The position numbers were made by a program, and so were the translations under genes. Shown here in pieces: positions 37,864 through 47,582 of a stretch of 64,000 nt of DNA. Numbering within the stretch: position 1 is the first letter of the stretch; each line of letters starts with the position of its first letter. Origin of the DNA: Duganella sp. CF517 (GTDB lineage: Bacteria > Pseudomonadota > Gammaproteobacteria > Burkholderiales > Burkholderiaceae_D). The notes below the pieces were generated by a model, which saw only the letters and a list, made by a program, of their open reading frames with translations, did not search any database and was not told the origin of the DNA. Location: contig NZ_FODC01000001.1 of assembly GCF_900110275.1 (NCBI RefSeq), forward strand, positions 1,217,198 to 1,281,197, written 5' to 3'.

Positions 37864-37960
37864 GGTTGCTTCAAACCGTGTGCGGCGAGGCGCGGCGACG
37901 AAGGCAGTACGCCTGTACGGCGAGGAGCCGCAACGAAGCCGCGCGCGGTTTGATGCGACC
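37864..37960. repeat. 97-bp imperfect inverted repeat after lpdA
   Basis: The outer arms 37864-37878 and 37946-37960 pair at 13 of 15 positions. The interior is GC-rich with further pairing of GCGGCG and CGCCGC-type segments. The composition and intergenic site are those of a dispersed REP-type element, but no second copy is present in this window. Confidence 0.6.
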
Positions 37961-37963
37961 GTC

Positions 37964-39394
37964 TTAGAAGTTCAGCGTGCGCTTGTCGATAGCCAGCGCT
38001 GCCTCTTTGGTCGCTTCCGACAACGACGGGTGGGCGTGGCAGATGCGCGCGATGTCTTCGGCCGAAGCCTTGAACTCCATCGCCACGACCGCTTCCGAGA
38101 TCAGCTCGGAGGCCATCGGTCCGATGATGTGAACGCCGAGGATTTCGTCGGTGGTCGCATCGGCCAGGAACTTGACCATGCCCGAGGTGTCGCCCAGCGC
38201 GCGCGCGCGGCCATTGGCCAGGAACGGGAAGGTGCCGGCCTTGTAAGCGACGCCCGACGCCTTCAGTTGCTGCTCGGTCTGGCCGACCCACGCGATTTCC
38301 GGCGAGGTGTAGATAACCCAAGGAATGGTGTTGAAGTTGGTGTGGCCATGCTGGCCGGCCATGCGCTCGGCAACGGCAACGCCCTCTTCTTCCGCCTTGT
38401 GCGCCAGCATCGGGCCGCGCACCACGTCGCCGATCGCCCACACGCCCGGCAGATTGGTTTTGCAATCGCCATCGACCGCCACGAAGCCGCGCTCGTCCAG
38501 CGACAGGCCGACCTTGTCGGCGGCCAGGCCGTCGGTATTCGGGGTGCGGCCGATCGACACGATCAGCTTGTCGAACACGGACGTGATCGACTCGCCCTTG
38601 GCGTTCTCGTACACCACGGTGACATTGTTGTCGCCCTTGGTGATCGCGCCGATCTTGCAACCGAGGTTGATCGACAGGCCTTGCTTGGCGAACAGCTTGC
38701 CGGCTTCCTTGGCGATCTGCTCGTCGACCGCGCCGAGGAACACTGGCAGGCCTTCGAGCACGGTCACTTCCGCACCCAGGCGGCGCCATACGGAGCCCAT
38801 TTCCAGGCCGATGACGCCGGCGCCGATGACGCCCAGCTTGGCGGGTACGCCCTGGATCGCCAGCGCGCCGGTGTTCGACAGGATCAGTTGCTCGTCGAAC
38901 GGTGCGCCCGGCAGTTCACGCGCGTTGGAACCGGTGGCGATGATGACTTGCTTGGCGTTGATGGTCTCGTTGGCGGGCGCCGAGATCGTCAGCGGGTAGC
39001 CTTCGGCGCTGGCGGCACCGGCGAACGAGGCGCGGCCGTGGAAGAAGGTGACCTTGTTTTTCTTGAACAGGAACAGGATGCCGTCGTTGTTCTGCTTGAC
39101 GACCTGGTCTTTGCGCTTGAGCATTTGCGGCAGGTTCAGCGACAGGCCGGCGACATCGATGCCGTGGTCCTTGAACGCGTGGCCGGCGTGCTCGAAGTGC
39201 TCGGACGATTGCAGCAGCGCTTTCGACGGGATGCAACCGACGTTGGTGCAGGTGCCGCCCGGCGCCGGGCCGCCTTTTTCATTTTCCCATGCGTCGACGC
39301 AAGCAACGGAGAAACCCAGTTGTGCGGCGCGGATGGCGGCGATATAACCGCCGGGACCGGCGCCGATGACTACTACGTCAAATTGTTTACTCAT
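37964..39394 (-). CDS. lpdA: Dihydrolipoyl dehydrogenase
   Basis: A 476-residue FAD flavoprotein, the E3 component of 2-oxoglutarate dehydrogenase. N-terminal FAD motif [20 protein letters not shown], redox-active disulfide in [23 protein letters not shown]-binding [20 protein letters not shown], and the C-terminal catalytic His-Glu dyad in [16 protein letters not shown]. Placed downstream of odhB and a PspC-like gene on the same strand, so it belongs to the odh operon. Confidence 0.96.
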   Translation of the reverse strand: MSKQFDVVVIGAGPGGYIAAIRAAQLGFSVACVDAWENEKGGPAPGGTCTNVGCIPSKALLQSSEHFEHAGHAFKDHGIDVAGLSLNLPQMLKRKDQVVKQNNDGILFLFKKNKVTFFHGRASFAGAASAEGYPLTISAPANETINAKQVIIATGSNARELPGAPFDEQLILSNTGALAIQGVPAKLGVIGAGVIGLEMGSVWRRLGAEVTVLEGLPVFLGAVDEQIAKEAGKLFAKQGLSINLGCKIGAITKGDNNVTVVYENAKGESITSVFDKLIVSIGRTPNTDGLAADKVGLSLDERGFVAVDGDCKTNLPGVWAIGDVVRGPMLAHKAEEEGVAVAERMAGQHGHTNFNTIPWVIYTSPEIAWVGQTEQQLKASGVAYKAGTFPFLANGRARALGDTSGMVKFLADATTDEILGVHIIGPMASELISEAVVAMEFKASAEDIARICHAHPSLSEATKEAALAIDKRTLNF

Positions 39395-39397
39395 TTT

Positions 39398-39730
39398 TTA
39401 TTTTCCAATCAGTTCTTCGTCTGGAACGAAAATCCATAACAGAATGTAGATCGCCAGGCCGAAACCAAAGGTCAGCACGAACATCACGAACAACAGGCGC
39501 CAGATCCACGGCTCGATGCCGGAGACGCGGCCGAGGCCGCCACAGACGCCGCCCAGCCAGCGGTCGCTGCGCGAGCGGCGCAGGCGGGTGATGTCCGCGC
39601 CGATGTTGTCGCCCGGCCGGTAAGGCTCGGCATCGAGCAGGCGCGCCTTGGCGGCCGCGAATTCCGCGTCCGACAGGGCGCCGGCTTGATGCAGTTCGTG
39701 CAAACGCTTGATTTCTTCAGCAACGCTCAT
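39398..39730 (-). CDS. SHOCT plus PspC-domain small membrane protein
   Basis: A 110-residue protein. Residues 1-35 have a SHOCT-type motif (EEIKRLHELHQAGALSDAEF AAAK). From 48 on the PspC fold follows: SRSDRWLGGVCGGLGRVSGI, a membrane helix WRLLFVMFVLTFGFGLAIYI, LLWIFVPDEE. PspC-type proteins act at the inner membrane in phage-shock-like responses, but the psp genes are not here. It lies between odhB and lpdA, three bases before lpdA; RBS is GAGGA. Confidence 0.88.
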   Translation of the reverse strand: MSVAEEIKRLHELHQAGALSDAEFAAAKARLLDAEPYRPGDNIGADITRLRRSRSDRWLGGVCGGLGRVSGIEPWIWRLLFVMFVLTFGFGLAIYILLWIFVPDEELIGK

Positions 39731-39747
39731 TGCGTGTCCTCTGGGTT

Positions 39748-39771
39748 CCCCGGAACCGAACGGCTCCGGGG
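39748..39771 (-). other. Intra-operonic GC-rich stem-loop (odhB to PspC gene)
   Basis: CCCCGGAACCG at 39748-39758 pairs with CGGCTCCGGGG at 39761-39771 with one G-T wobble. There is no T-run, so read-through is expected. It may serve in mRNA processing or stability. Confidence 0.55.
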
Positions 39772-39798
39772 TACGGCCGGCGTATCGAAGGCGGTCGC

Positions 39799-41049
39799 TT
39801 ACAGGTCCAGCAGCAGGCGTGCAGGATCTTCCAGCGCTTCTTTCATGGCGACCAGGCCCAGCACGGCTTCGCGGCCGTCGATGATGCGGTGGTCGTAGGA
39901 CATCGCCAGGTAGTTCATCGGACGGATCACGATCTGGCCGTTTTCGACCACGGCGCGGTCCTTGGTCGCGTGCACGCCCAGGATGGCCGATTGTGGCGGG
40001 TTGATGATCGGGGTCGACAGCATCGAGCCGAAGGTGCCGCCGTTCGAGATCGAGAACGTGCCGCCGGTCAGGTCGTCCAGGGTCAGCTTGCCTTCCTTGG
40101 CCTTGGCGCCGAATTCACCGATTTTCTTTTCGATTTCGGCGATCGACATCTGGTCGGCATTGCGCAGGATAGGCACCACCAGGCCGCGTGGCGAACCGAC
40201 GGCGATACCGATGTCGAAGTAGCCGTGGTAGATGATGTCGTTGCCGTCAACCGAAGCGTTGATGATCGGGTACTTTTTCAGGGCTGCGACGGCGGCCTTG
40301 ACGAAGAACGACATGAAGCCCAGCTTGACGCCGTGCTCTTTCTCGAACTTGTCTTTGTACTTGTTGCGCAGCTCCATCACTGGCGCCATGTTCACTTCGT
40401 TGAACGTGGTCAGGATGGCGTTGGTCGATTGCGACTGCAGCAGGCGCTCGGCGATACGGGCGCGCAGACGGCTCATCGGCACGCGCTCTTCCGGACGCTC
40501 GCCCAGGCTGGCGACGCTCGGCGAAGCGATCTGTTGCAGCGCTGGCTTCGGAACGGCGGCGGCCAGCGGCGCGACGGCCGGGGTGGCTGGAGCCGAAGCG
40601 CCCAGGGCGTCGCCCTTGGTCACGCGGCCGTCTTTGCCCGAACCGGCGACATCGCCGGCGCTCAGGCCTTTTTCGGACAGGATCTTGGCGGCTGCAGGCA
40701 TGGCGACATCGCCCTTGCTGCCACCGGTCGCGGCTGCTGGCGCGGCGGCCGGCGCTGGCGCGGCGGCTGGAGCTGCGGCGGCGACAGGAGCGGCGGCGGC
40801 TGCGGCGGCGTCGGTGTCGATCACGGCGATCAGTTCGTCGGCGACAACGGTGCTACCGTCGCCCTTGATAATCTTGACCAGCACGCCGGCCGCGGGCGCG
40901 GGCAGTTCCAAAACGACCTTGTCGGTTTCGATATCGATCAGGTTTTCATCGCGCGCGACGGCGTCGCCGACTTTTTTATGCCACGTCAGCATGGTTGCTT
41001 CAGCGACCGATTCCGACAATTGAGGAACTTTGACTTCGATTTGTGCCAT
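39799..41049 (-). CDS. odhB: 2-oxoglutarate dehydrogenase E2, dihydrolipoyl succinyltransferase
   Basis: A 416-residue core subunit. The lipoyl domain carries the lipoyl-lysine motif [16 protein letters not shown]. An Ala/Pro-rich hinge leads to the E3-binding domain ([30 protein letters not shown]). The catalytic domain ends with the acyltransferase motif [14 protein letters not shown]. Follows odhA after a 124-bp gap. Pathway: TCA cycle, 2-oxoglutarate to succinyl-CoA. Confidence 0.97.
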   Translation of the reverse strand: MAQIEVKVPQLSESVAEATMLTWHKKVGDAVARDENLIDIETDKVVLELPAPAAGVLVKIIKGDGSTVVADELIAVIDTDAAAAAAAPVAAAAPAAAPAPAAAPAAATGGSKGDVAMPAAAKILSEKGLSAGDVAGSGKDGRVTKGDALGASAPATPAVAPLAAAVPKPALQQIASPSVASLGERPEERVPMSRLRARIAERLLQSQSTNAILTTFNEVNMAPVMELRNKYKDKFEKEHGVKLGFMSFFVKAAVAALKKYPIINASVDGNDIIYHGYFDIGIAVGSPRGLVVPILRNADQMSIAEIEKKIGEFGAKAKEGKLTLDDLTGGTFSISNGGTFGSMLSTPIINPPQSAILGVHATKDRAVVENGQIVIRPMNYLAMSYDHRIIDGREAVLGLVAMKEALEDPARLLLDL

Positions 41050-41173
41050 TGTAAAACTCCGTATATTTGTTATTACGGCGCCATCCCAGGGTTGTTTTCA
41101 CAACGCGCAAGGCGGCGCTCCGTTAGTTATGTGAGGTAAGAGAGGCCGCACCCAGCGCGCGGCCCCTTAACGC

Positions 41174-44026
41174 TTATTTCGTCAGGATGAAACCTTTGAG
41201 CTTCGAGAACGCCGTTTCCAGCAGGTCTTTTTGCTGGGCATAGTGCTTGTCGTAGTAACCGACGGCCGGCGATGCCGACGCTGGGCGACCGGCGTAGGCC
41301 AGGCGCTGACCGGCGTCCATGCTCTCGAAGATGTTGTGCTGAATCTGGAACCATGGGCCCTGATTCTGCGGCTCGTCCTGCGCCCACACCACTTCGGTCA
41401 GGTTCGGGAACTTTTTCAGTTCGGCGGCGAACGACTTGTGCGGGAACGGATACAGCTGTTCGACACGGATGATGGCGGTATCGGTCTGGCCGCGGGTTTT
41501 GCGTGCGTTGACCAGGTCGTAGTAGACCTTGCCCGAGCAGGCGACCACGCGCTTGACCTTCTTGGCGTCGATTTTCTCGTCGACTTCGCCGATGACGGTC
41601 TGGAAGGCGCCCTTGGCCAGTTCGTTCAGCGACGAGCCCGCTTCCTTGTTGCGCAGCAGCGATTTCGGGGTCAGGATGACCAGCGGCTTGCGGAACTGGC
41701 GCACCATCTGGCGACGCAGCACGTGGAAGATCTGCGCGGCGGTGGTCGGCTGCACGACTTGCATGTTGTTGTCTGCGCACAGCTGCAGGAAACGCTCGGG
41801 ACGCGCCGACGAGTGCTCGGGACCCTGGCCTTCGTAACCGTGCGGCAGCATCATGACCAGGCCGGAAGCGCGGCCCCACTTCACTTCGCCGGAGCTGATG
41901 AACTGGTCGATGACCACTTGCGCGCCGTTGACGAAGTCGCCGAACTGGGCTTCCCAGATCGTCAGCGTGTTCGGCTCGGCGGTCGAGTAACCGTATTCGA
42001 AGCCCAGCACCGCTTCTTCCGACAGCACGGAGTCGATGACGGTGAATGGCGCCTGGCCCTCGGCGATGTTTTGCAGCGGCACGTAGGTGCCGGCGTCCCA
42101 ACGCTCGCGGTTCTGGTCGTGCAGCACGGCGTGGCGGTGCACGAAGGTGCCGCGGCCGGCATCCTGGCCGGTCAGGCGCACTGCGTAGCCCGAAGCGACC
42201 AGCGACGCGTAGGCCAGGTGTTCGCCCATGCCCCAGTCCAGGTTCAGTTCGCCGCGACCCATGGTGGCGCGATCGCCCAGTACTTTCTCGACCAGCGAGT
42301 GCACTTTGAAGCCGTCCGGCACCGTGGTGATGCGGGTGGCCAGGCGTTTCAGTTCGGTCATCGGCACGGCGGTGTCGGCCGAGTCGGTCCACTTGCGGTT
42401 CAGGAACGGCAGCCAATCGACGGCGTACTTGTTCTTGAAGTTCGAGATGACCGGATCGACGGTGTGCTTGCCGGCGTCCATCGCGTCGCGGTAGGCGGCT
42501 TGCATCTGTTCGCCGCCGTCGGCCGCGATCACGGTCTGGGCAACCAGCTTGTCCGCGTACAGCTTGCGGGTGCCTGGGTGCTGGCCGATCTTCTTGTACA
42601 TCAGCGGCTGGGTCAGCGCTGGCGTGTCTTGCTCGTTGTGGCCCAGTTTGCGGTAGCAAATGATGTCGACAACGATGTCCTTCTGGAACTCGAGACGGTA
42701 GTCCATCGCGATCTGCGAAGCCAGCACGACGGCTTCAGGATCGTCGGCGTTCACGTGCAGCACCGGCGCTTCGATCATCTTGACGACGTCCGAGCAGTAG
42801 ATGGTCGAACGGGCATCGCGCGGGTCGGAGGTGGTGAAACCGATCTGGTTGTTGATGACGATGTGCACCGTGCCGCCCGTGCCGTAGCCGCGGGTCTGCG
42901 CCAGATTCAGCGTTTCCATGACAACGCCCTGGCCTGCGAAGGCGGCGTCGCCGTGCACCAGGATCGGCAGCACTTGCTTGCCCAGGTGGTCGCCGCGGCG
43001 ATCCATGCGGGCTTTGACCGAACCTTCGACGACCGGGTTGACGATCTCCAGGTGCGACGGGTTGAACGCCAGCGACAGGTGGACCGGACCGCCCTGGGTC
43101 GAGATGTCGGACGAGAAACCTTGGTGGTATTTGACGTCGCCGGCCGGCAGGTCGTCGCCGTGCTTGCCTTCGAATTCTTCGAACAGCTCTTTAGGAGCCT
43201 TGCCCAGGGTGTTGACCAGCACGTTCAAACGGCCACGGTGGGCCATGCCGATGACGATCTCCTGCACGCCTTTTTCGCCGGCGCGCTGGATGATCTCATC
43301 GATCGACGCGATGAAGGTCTCGCCGCCTTCGAGCGAGAAGCGCTTCTGGCCGACGTACTTGGTGTGCAGGTAGCGTTCCAGGCCTTCGGCCGCGGTCAGA
43401 CGCTCCAGGATGTGCTTTTTCTTTTCCGCCGTGAAATTCGGGGTCGAACGGATCGACTCCAGGCGCTCTTGCAGCCAGCGCTTTTCGGTCGGATCGGAGA
43501 TGTACATGTACTCTGCGCCGATCGAACGGGTATAGGTGTCGCGCAGGTAGTTCAGCAGGTCGCGCAGGGTCGCGGTCTCTGGGCCGAAATAGGTGTTGCT
43601 GATGTTGAAGACGGTGTCCATGTCCGCATCGGTGAAGCCGTAGAAGCTAGGCTCCAGCTCGTTGATGGCCGGACGTTCCTGGCGTTGCAGCGGGTCCAGA
43701 TTGGCCCAGCGCGAACCCAGGTAGCGGTAGGCGGCGATCAGTTGCGTAGCTGCAACACGCTTGCGGCCCATCTCGGCGTCGGCCGAGGCCACGACGGTGC
43801 GGATAGGACCGGATTTGGCGCGTTCCGCGAAGGAAGCGATGACGGAGGCGTGAGCGACGTCTGGCTTGTTGGTGCCATCGACGGCCGGCACGTGCTGCAT
43901 GGCATCGAAGTACGAGCGCCAATTATCTGGCACGGAACCTGGGTTGTTGAGATACGCCTCGTACAGTTCTTCGACGTACGGAGCGTTCCCACCAAACAGG
44001 TAGGAGTTGGACGTGTATTGTTGCAT
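41174..44026 (-). CDS. odhA: 2-oxoglutarate dehydrogenase E1 component
   Basis: A 950-residue thiamine diphosphate enzyme that decarboxylates 2-oxoglutarate and reductively succinylates OdhB. Visible: the N-terminal E2-binding stretch NSYLFGGNAPYVEELYEAYL, EEFEGKHGDDLPAGDVKYHQ, GDAAFAGQGVVMETLNLAQT for the thiamine site, and IVVDIICYRKLGHNEQDTPA. C-terminal VVWAQDEPQNQGPWF. First gene of the odh operon, downstream of a 244-bp AT-rich leader. Confidence 0.97.
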   Translation of the reverse strand: MQQYTSNSYLFGGNAPYVEELYEAYLNNPGSVPDNWRSYFDAMQHVPAVDGTNKPDVAHASVIASFAERAKSGPIRTVVASADAEMGRKRVAATQLIAAYRYLGSRWANLDPLQRQERPAINELEPSFYGFTDADMDTVFNISNTYFGPETATLRDLLNYLRDTYTRSIGAEYMYISDPTEKRWLQERLESIRSTPNFTAEKKKHILERLTAAEGLERYLHTKYVGQKRFSLEGGETFIASIDEIIQRAGEKGVQEIVIGMAHRGRLNVLVNTLGKAPKELFEEFEGKHGDDLPAGDVKYHQGFSSDISTQGGPVHLSLAFNPSHLEIVNPVVEGSVKARMDRRGDHLGKQVLPILVHGDAAFAGQGVVMETLNLAQTRGYGTGGTVHIVINNQIGFTTSDPRDARSTIYCSDVVKMIEAPVLHVNADDPEAVVLASQIAMDYRLEFQKDIVVDIICYRKLGHNEQDTPALTQPLMYKKIGQHPGTRKLYADKLVAQTVIAADGGEQMQAAYRDAMDAGKHTVDPVISNFKNKYAVDWLPFLNRKWTDSADTAVPMTELKRLATRITTVPDGFKVHSLVEKVLGDRATMGRGELNLDWGMGEHLAYASLVASGYAVRLTGQDAGRGTFVHRHAVLHDQNRERWDAGTYVPLQNIAEGQAPFTVIDSVLSEEAVLGFEYGYSTAEPNTLTIWEAQFGDFVNGAQVVIDQFISSGEVKWGRASGLVMMLPHGYEGQGPEHSSARPERFLQLCADNNMQVVQPTTAAQIFHVLRRQMVRQFRKPLVILTPKSLLRNKEAGSSLNELAKGAFQTVIGEVDEKIDAKKVKRVVACSGKVYYDLVNARKTRGQTDTAIIRVEQLYPFPHKSFAAELKKFPNLTEVVWAQDEPQNQGPWFQIQHNIFESMDAGQRLAYAGRPASASPAVGYYDKHYAQQKDLLETAFSKLKGFILTK

Positions 44027-44270
44027 TTGCTGCTCACCTTTCTTCGCGCTTCGCGAGGAATTAGCGGGTTAATCTAACCTTCCGCGACACGGCCTGACCG
44101 GTTAGCGGATTGCACATCAAGTTGTGGGGAAGGGCTAAAGTTCTTCAGTAGTACAAAAAACGGTCATTCAGGATAGCACCGGTATTGTATCGCAACAACC
44201 ATTTATGTACCGAGACCGCCACTATTAATTTTCACCTAAGTCGCCGGGCAAGCCGCGTCGCGGGTAACAT

Positions 44271-45203
44271 TTACATATTCCCAACACCATATTTACCGCT
44301 AAGGTTGCTGCCGCCGAACCAATTCACCAAGAAATCCAGCAGCGCCCGCAGCGCGGGCGACATATGCTGGCGCGACGTATAAATTCCATAGATCCCCATC
44401 TGCTGCGTTTTGTAGCCTGAAAGCAACGCGACCAGCTTGCCTTGCGCGATCAGCGGACCGGCGCTATACAACGGCTGCAGGGCGATGCCCGCCCCTTCCA
44501 CCGCCGCTTTCAGCAGAATATGGTCATCGTTGGCCGACAAGTTGCCGCTAACCGGCACGGTGACCTCCTCCCCGTCCTGGCGCGTGAACTGCCATAGGCT
44601 CTGCCCAAAATATGTGTACGCAAGGCAGTTGTGGGACGCCAGATCCTCGACCCGCTGCGGCGCGCCGCGCTCGGCAAGATAGGACGGCGCTGCACACACC
44701 ACCGAATCGCAATGCCCAAGTTGCCGGGCGATCAGGTTCGGCTCCAACGCATTGGTGATGCGCAACGCCAGATCGATGCGCTGCTCGACCAGATTCACCG
44801 CCCTGTTGCTGCCCTGTAAATCAACCGAGGTACGTGGGTAGCGCTTGAGGAAGGCGGTCACCGCACTGGCGAGCTGCGCATGCGCCAGGGACGGCGAGCA
44901 GGTGATGCGCAGCAGCCCTTTCGGCGTGTCGTCGTCCTCGGCCGCCACTTCCATTCCGCCAGCCACCTCCAGCAGCTTGCGGCAACGCGCCAGCGTGACA
45001 TCGCCGGCATCGGTCAGGCTCAGCCGGCGCGTGCTCCGGTGCAGCAGGCGCGCGCCGGCCCACTCTTCCATCTCGGCCAAATAGCGCGTGACCATTGCCC
45101 GCGACATGTCGAGCGCGTCGGCGGCGGCGATCATGCTGCCCCGCTCGGTGATGGCGACAAATACCTTGGCGGCGGTGATGCGATCCATATTCGTTCGATC
45201 CAT
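44271..45203 (-). CDS. LysR-family transcriptional regulator
   Basis: A 310-residue regulator. N-terminal helix-turn-helix: ITAAKVFVAITERGSMIAAA, LDMSRAMVTRYLAEMEEWAG, ARLLHRSTRRLSLTDAG. The LysR substrate domain continues with LLRITCSPSLAHAQLASAVT and the CrgA-like IDLALRITNALEPNLIARQL. Divergent from the metallo-hydrolase gene with an inverted repeat between, which suggests it controls that gene. Start could also be the second ATG at 45188. Confidence 0.9.
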   Translation of the reverse strand: MDRTNMDRITAAKVFVAITERGSMIAAADALDMSRAMVTRYLAEMEEWAGARLLHRSTRRLSLTDAGDVTLARCRKLLEVAGGMEVAAEDDDTPKGLLRITCSPSLAHAQLASAVTAFLKRYPRTSVDLQGSNRAVNLVEQRIDLALRITNALEPNLIARQLGHCDSVVCAAPSYLAERGAPQRVEDLASHNCLAYTYFGQSLWQFTRQDGEEVTVPVSGNLSANDDHILLKAAVEGAGIALQPLYSAGPLIAQGKLVALLSGYKTQQMGIYGIYTSRQHMSPALRALLDFLVNWFGGSNLSGKYGVGNM

Positions 45204-45221
45204 GCAATTAACAAGCGCAGA

Positions 45222-45245
45222 TTATCCGGTTTTTCTGCCGGATAA
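45222..45245. promoter_or_regulatory. TTATCCGG-N8-CCGGATAA inverted repeat
   Basis: Perfect 8-bp arms at 45222-45229 and 45238-45245 lie between the divergent LysR-type and metallo-hydrolase genes, 19 bp from the LysR start. Candidate LysR operator. Confidence 0.6.
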
Positions 45246-45287
45246 AGAAATTTATGATGACTTCACTTCCAACCATGATGAAAGACG

Positions 45288-46154
45288 ATGATGATCAAGC
45301 AAACCCTGATGTCCGCCGCCCTTGCCGCAACCGTTGGTGGCGCCGTCGCCGCGCCGCTGAGGCTCGACGTTTTCAATCCCGGTGAAGCCGCCATTTTCCC
45401 GGTCGCCTCGGTACTGGTGACCGGTGCCAAGGACGCGGTGCTGATCGACGCCCAGTTCTCGCGCGGGGAAGCGGTCAAGCTGGTGGAAAAAATCCGTGCC
45501 AGCGGCAAACGCCTGACGACTGTTTATGTCAGCCATAGCGATCCGGATTTCTACTTCGGTCTGGACGTGATCCACGCCGCCTTCCCAGAAGCGAAGATCG
45601 TCGCCACGCCGCAAACCATCGCCGGCATCGAAAAGAAAAAGGATGCCAAGGTCGCCTACTGGTCGCCGATCTTGAAAGACAACGCACCCAAGAGCATCAT
45701 CGTGCCGCAGGCTTTGCAGGGCGACACCATCAAGCTCGAAGGCGAAACGCTGAAGATCGAAGGCCTGAACGGCGCGACGCCGGACCGCAGCTATGTCTGG
45801 ATTCCATCGATCAAAGCGATCGCCGGCGGGGTGGTGGTTTTCAGCGGCCTGCACGTGTGGACCGCCGACACGCAGAGCGCCGAGTCGCGCAGGAACTGGC
45901 TGGCCACGCTCGACCATATCGCCTCGCTGAAGCCTACGACCGTCGTGCCGGGCCACTTCAAGGTCGGCGCCCCGCTGACGCCCGACAGCGTCGCGTTTAC
46001 CCGCGACTACCTGGTCCACTTCGAAGCCGAGACCGCCAAGGCCGCCAACTCCGCCGCGCTGATCGCCCGCATGAAGGAGCTGTATCCGGACGCCGGCCTG
46101 AACGCTGCGCTTGAGACCGGCTCCAAGGTCGCCAAGGGCGAAATGAAGTGGTAA
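45288..46154 (+). CDS. Secreted metallo-beta-lactamase-fold hydrolase with altered metal motif
   Basis: A 288-residue protein. An N-terminal signal peptide ends near residue 22 (GGAVAAP). The fold shows VLIDAQFSRGEAVKLVEKIR and VVPGHFKVGAPLTP. The usual HxHxDH motif reads SHSDPDFYFG (residues 82-91), with His83, Asp85 and Asp87 but no second or third histidine. A distinct MBL subfamily or a degenerate member is therefore likely. Substrate unknown. Divergent from the LysR gene. Confidence 0.8.
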   Translation: MMIKQTLMSAALAATVGGAVAAPLRLDVFNPGEAAIFPVASVLVTGAKDAVLIDAQFSRGEAVKLVEKIRASGKRLTTVYVSHSDPDFYFGLDVIHAAFPEAKIVATPQTIAGIEKKKDAKVAYWSPILKDNAPKSIIVPQALQGDTIKLEGETLKIEGLNGATPDRSYVWIPSIKAIAGGVVVFSGLHVWTADTQSAESRRNWLATLDHIASLKPTTVVPGHFKVGAPLTPDSVAFTRDYLVHFEAETAKAANSAALIARMKELYPDAGLNAALETGSKVAKGEMKW

Positions 46155-46227
46155 GCCGACGCTAAGCATCCTCGGCGAGCGGCGGTGAAGTGATAAACTT
46201 CAACATTGACCTTCACCGCCACCTGAC

Positions 46228-47550
46228 ATGCATACCCTAGAGCAGTTGCGCGCTGGCGCCCTGAGCGGCGTCCAGCGCCTGCAAATGCGCGGCGGTCTCA
46301 CCGAATTCCCGCGCGAAATCTTCGATCTGGCCGACTCGCTGGAAATCCTCGACCTGTCCGGCAACGCGCTGTCGTCGCTGCCCGACGACCTGCCGCGCCT
46401 GCGCAAGCTGCGCATCATCTTCTGTTCCGACAATCAGTTCACCGAATTGCCGGCGGTGCTGGGCGCGTGCCCTGCTTTGACGATGGTCGGCTTCAAAGCC
46501 AACAAGATACGCACGGTCCCGCCCGCGTCGCTGCCGGCGCAATTGCGCTGGCTGGTGCTGACGGATAATCTGATCGAGGAACTGCCCGCCGAGCTCGGGG
46601 AACGTCCGGCGCTACAGAAGCTGATGCTGGCCGGGAACCGTCTGCGCGCCCTGCCCGCCGGCATGGCGCAACTGCACCGCCTCGAACTGCTGCGCATCGC
46701 CGCCAACCAGTTGACCGAATTTCCCGCATGGCTGCCCGCGCTTCCCCGGCTGACCTGGCTGGCGTACGCCGGCAATCCGTTCTGCGAACAGCGCGAAGTC
46801 GCGATGACCGGCACGCCGTCCGCCGCCATCGGCTGGGAACAACTGGAGCTAAAACAAAAATTGGGCGAAGGCGCATCGGGCGTGATCCACCGCGCGGATT
46901 ACATGCACGACGGCGCGACGGAAGACGTCGCCGTCAAGCTGTTCAAAGGCGCGATGACCAGCGACGGCTCGCCGCTGTGCGAGATGGCCGCCTGCATCGG
47001 CGCCGGCGCGCATCCGAACCTGATCCCGGTGCTGGGCCACCTGGAGCGCCATCCGGATGGCGCGCATGGCCTCGTCATGTCGCTGATCGATCCCGACTTC
47101 ATCAACCTGGCCGGGCCGCCCAGTCTGGAAAGCTGCACGCGTGACGTCTACGACGCGGGCAAGCGCTTCGACCTGGCCTCCACGCTGGAAATCGCCCATG
47201 GCATCGCCTCCGCCGCCGCCCGCCTGCACCAGCGCGGCATCATGCACGGCGACCTGTACGGACACAACATCATGCATTGCGGCCAAGGCCGAACGTTGCT
47301 GGGGGACTTCGGCGCCGCCTCGTTCTACGATCCCGCGTCGCCCGAAGCCCTGCCGCTGCAACGGCTCGAAGTGCGCGCCTTCGGCTTCCTGCTGGATGAG
47401 CTCGCCGAGCGCTGCGACGCCACGGCGGCGGCCGAGCCGGCGCTGGCGCGTCTTCGTCAACTTCGCGACGCCTGTCTGCATGCCAGCAGCGCGGCGCGCC
47501 CGCTATTCGACGACATCGAAACGCAGCTGCGCACGCTGAAACAGGACTAG
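46228..47550 (+). CDS. Leucine-rich-repeat serine/threonine protein kinase-like protein
   Basis: A 440-residue cytoplasmic protein. Residues 16-185 hold seven leucine-rich repeats (LEILDLSGNALSSLPDDLPR, LRWLVLTDNLIEELPAELGE, LQKLMLAGNRLRALPAGMAQ). Residues 206-430 are a protein-kinase domain: glycine loop LGEGASG (212-218), VAVK Lys237, CEMA Glu252, catalytic HGDLYGHN (340-347), DFG 360-362. HRD is replaced by HGD and the APE motif is not evident, so activity is uncertain. No signal peptide or membrane helix. The partner or target is unknown. Predicted regulator gene blaI-like lies downstream on the same strand. Confidence 0.85.
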   Translation: MHTLEQLRAGALSGVQRLQMRGGLTEFPREIFDLADSLEILDLSGNALSSLPDDLPRLRKLRIIFCSDNQFTELPAVLGACPALTMVGFKANKIRTVPPASLPAQLRWLVLTDNLIEELPAELGERPALQKLMLAGNRLRALPAGMAQLHRLELLRIAANQLTEFPAWLPALPRLTWLAYAGNPFCEQREVAMTGTPSAAIGWEQLELKQKLGEGASGVIHRADYMHDGATEDVAVKLFKGAMTSDGSPLCEMAACIGAGAHPNLIPVLGHLERHPDGAHGLVMSLIDPDFINLAGPPSLESCTRDVYDAGKRFDLASTLEIAHGIASAAARLHQRGIMHGDLYGHNIMHCGQGRTLLGDFGAASFYDPASPEALPLQRLEVRAFGFLLDELAERCDATAAAEPALARLRQLRDACLHASSAARPLFDDIETQLRTLKQD

Positions 47551-47582
47551 ACAAGACGTTCTAGATATTTTATTCTACATCC

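Noticed and set aside
41231-44077. 948-codon plus-strand open frame
   Set aside because: Shadow of odhA on the other strand; Arg/Val/Gly-rich composition and no motifs.
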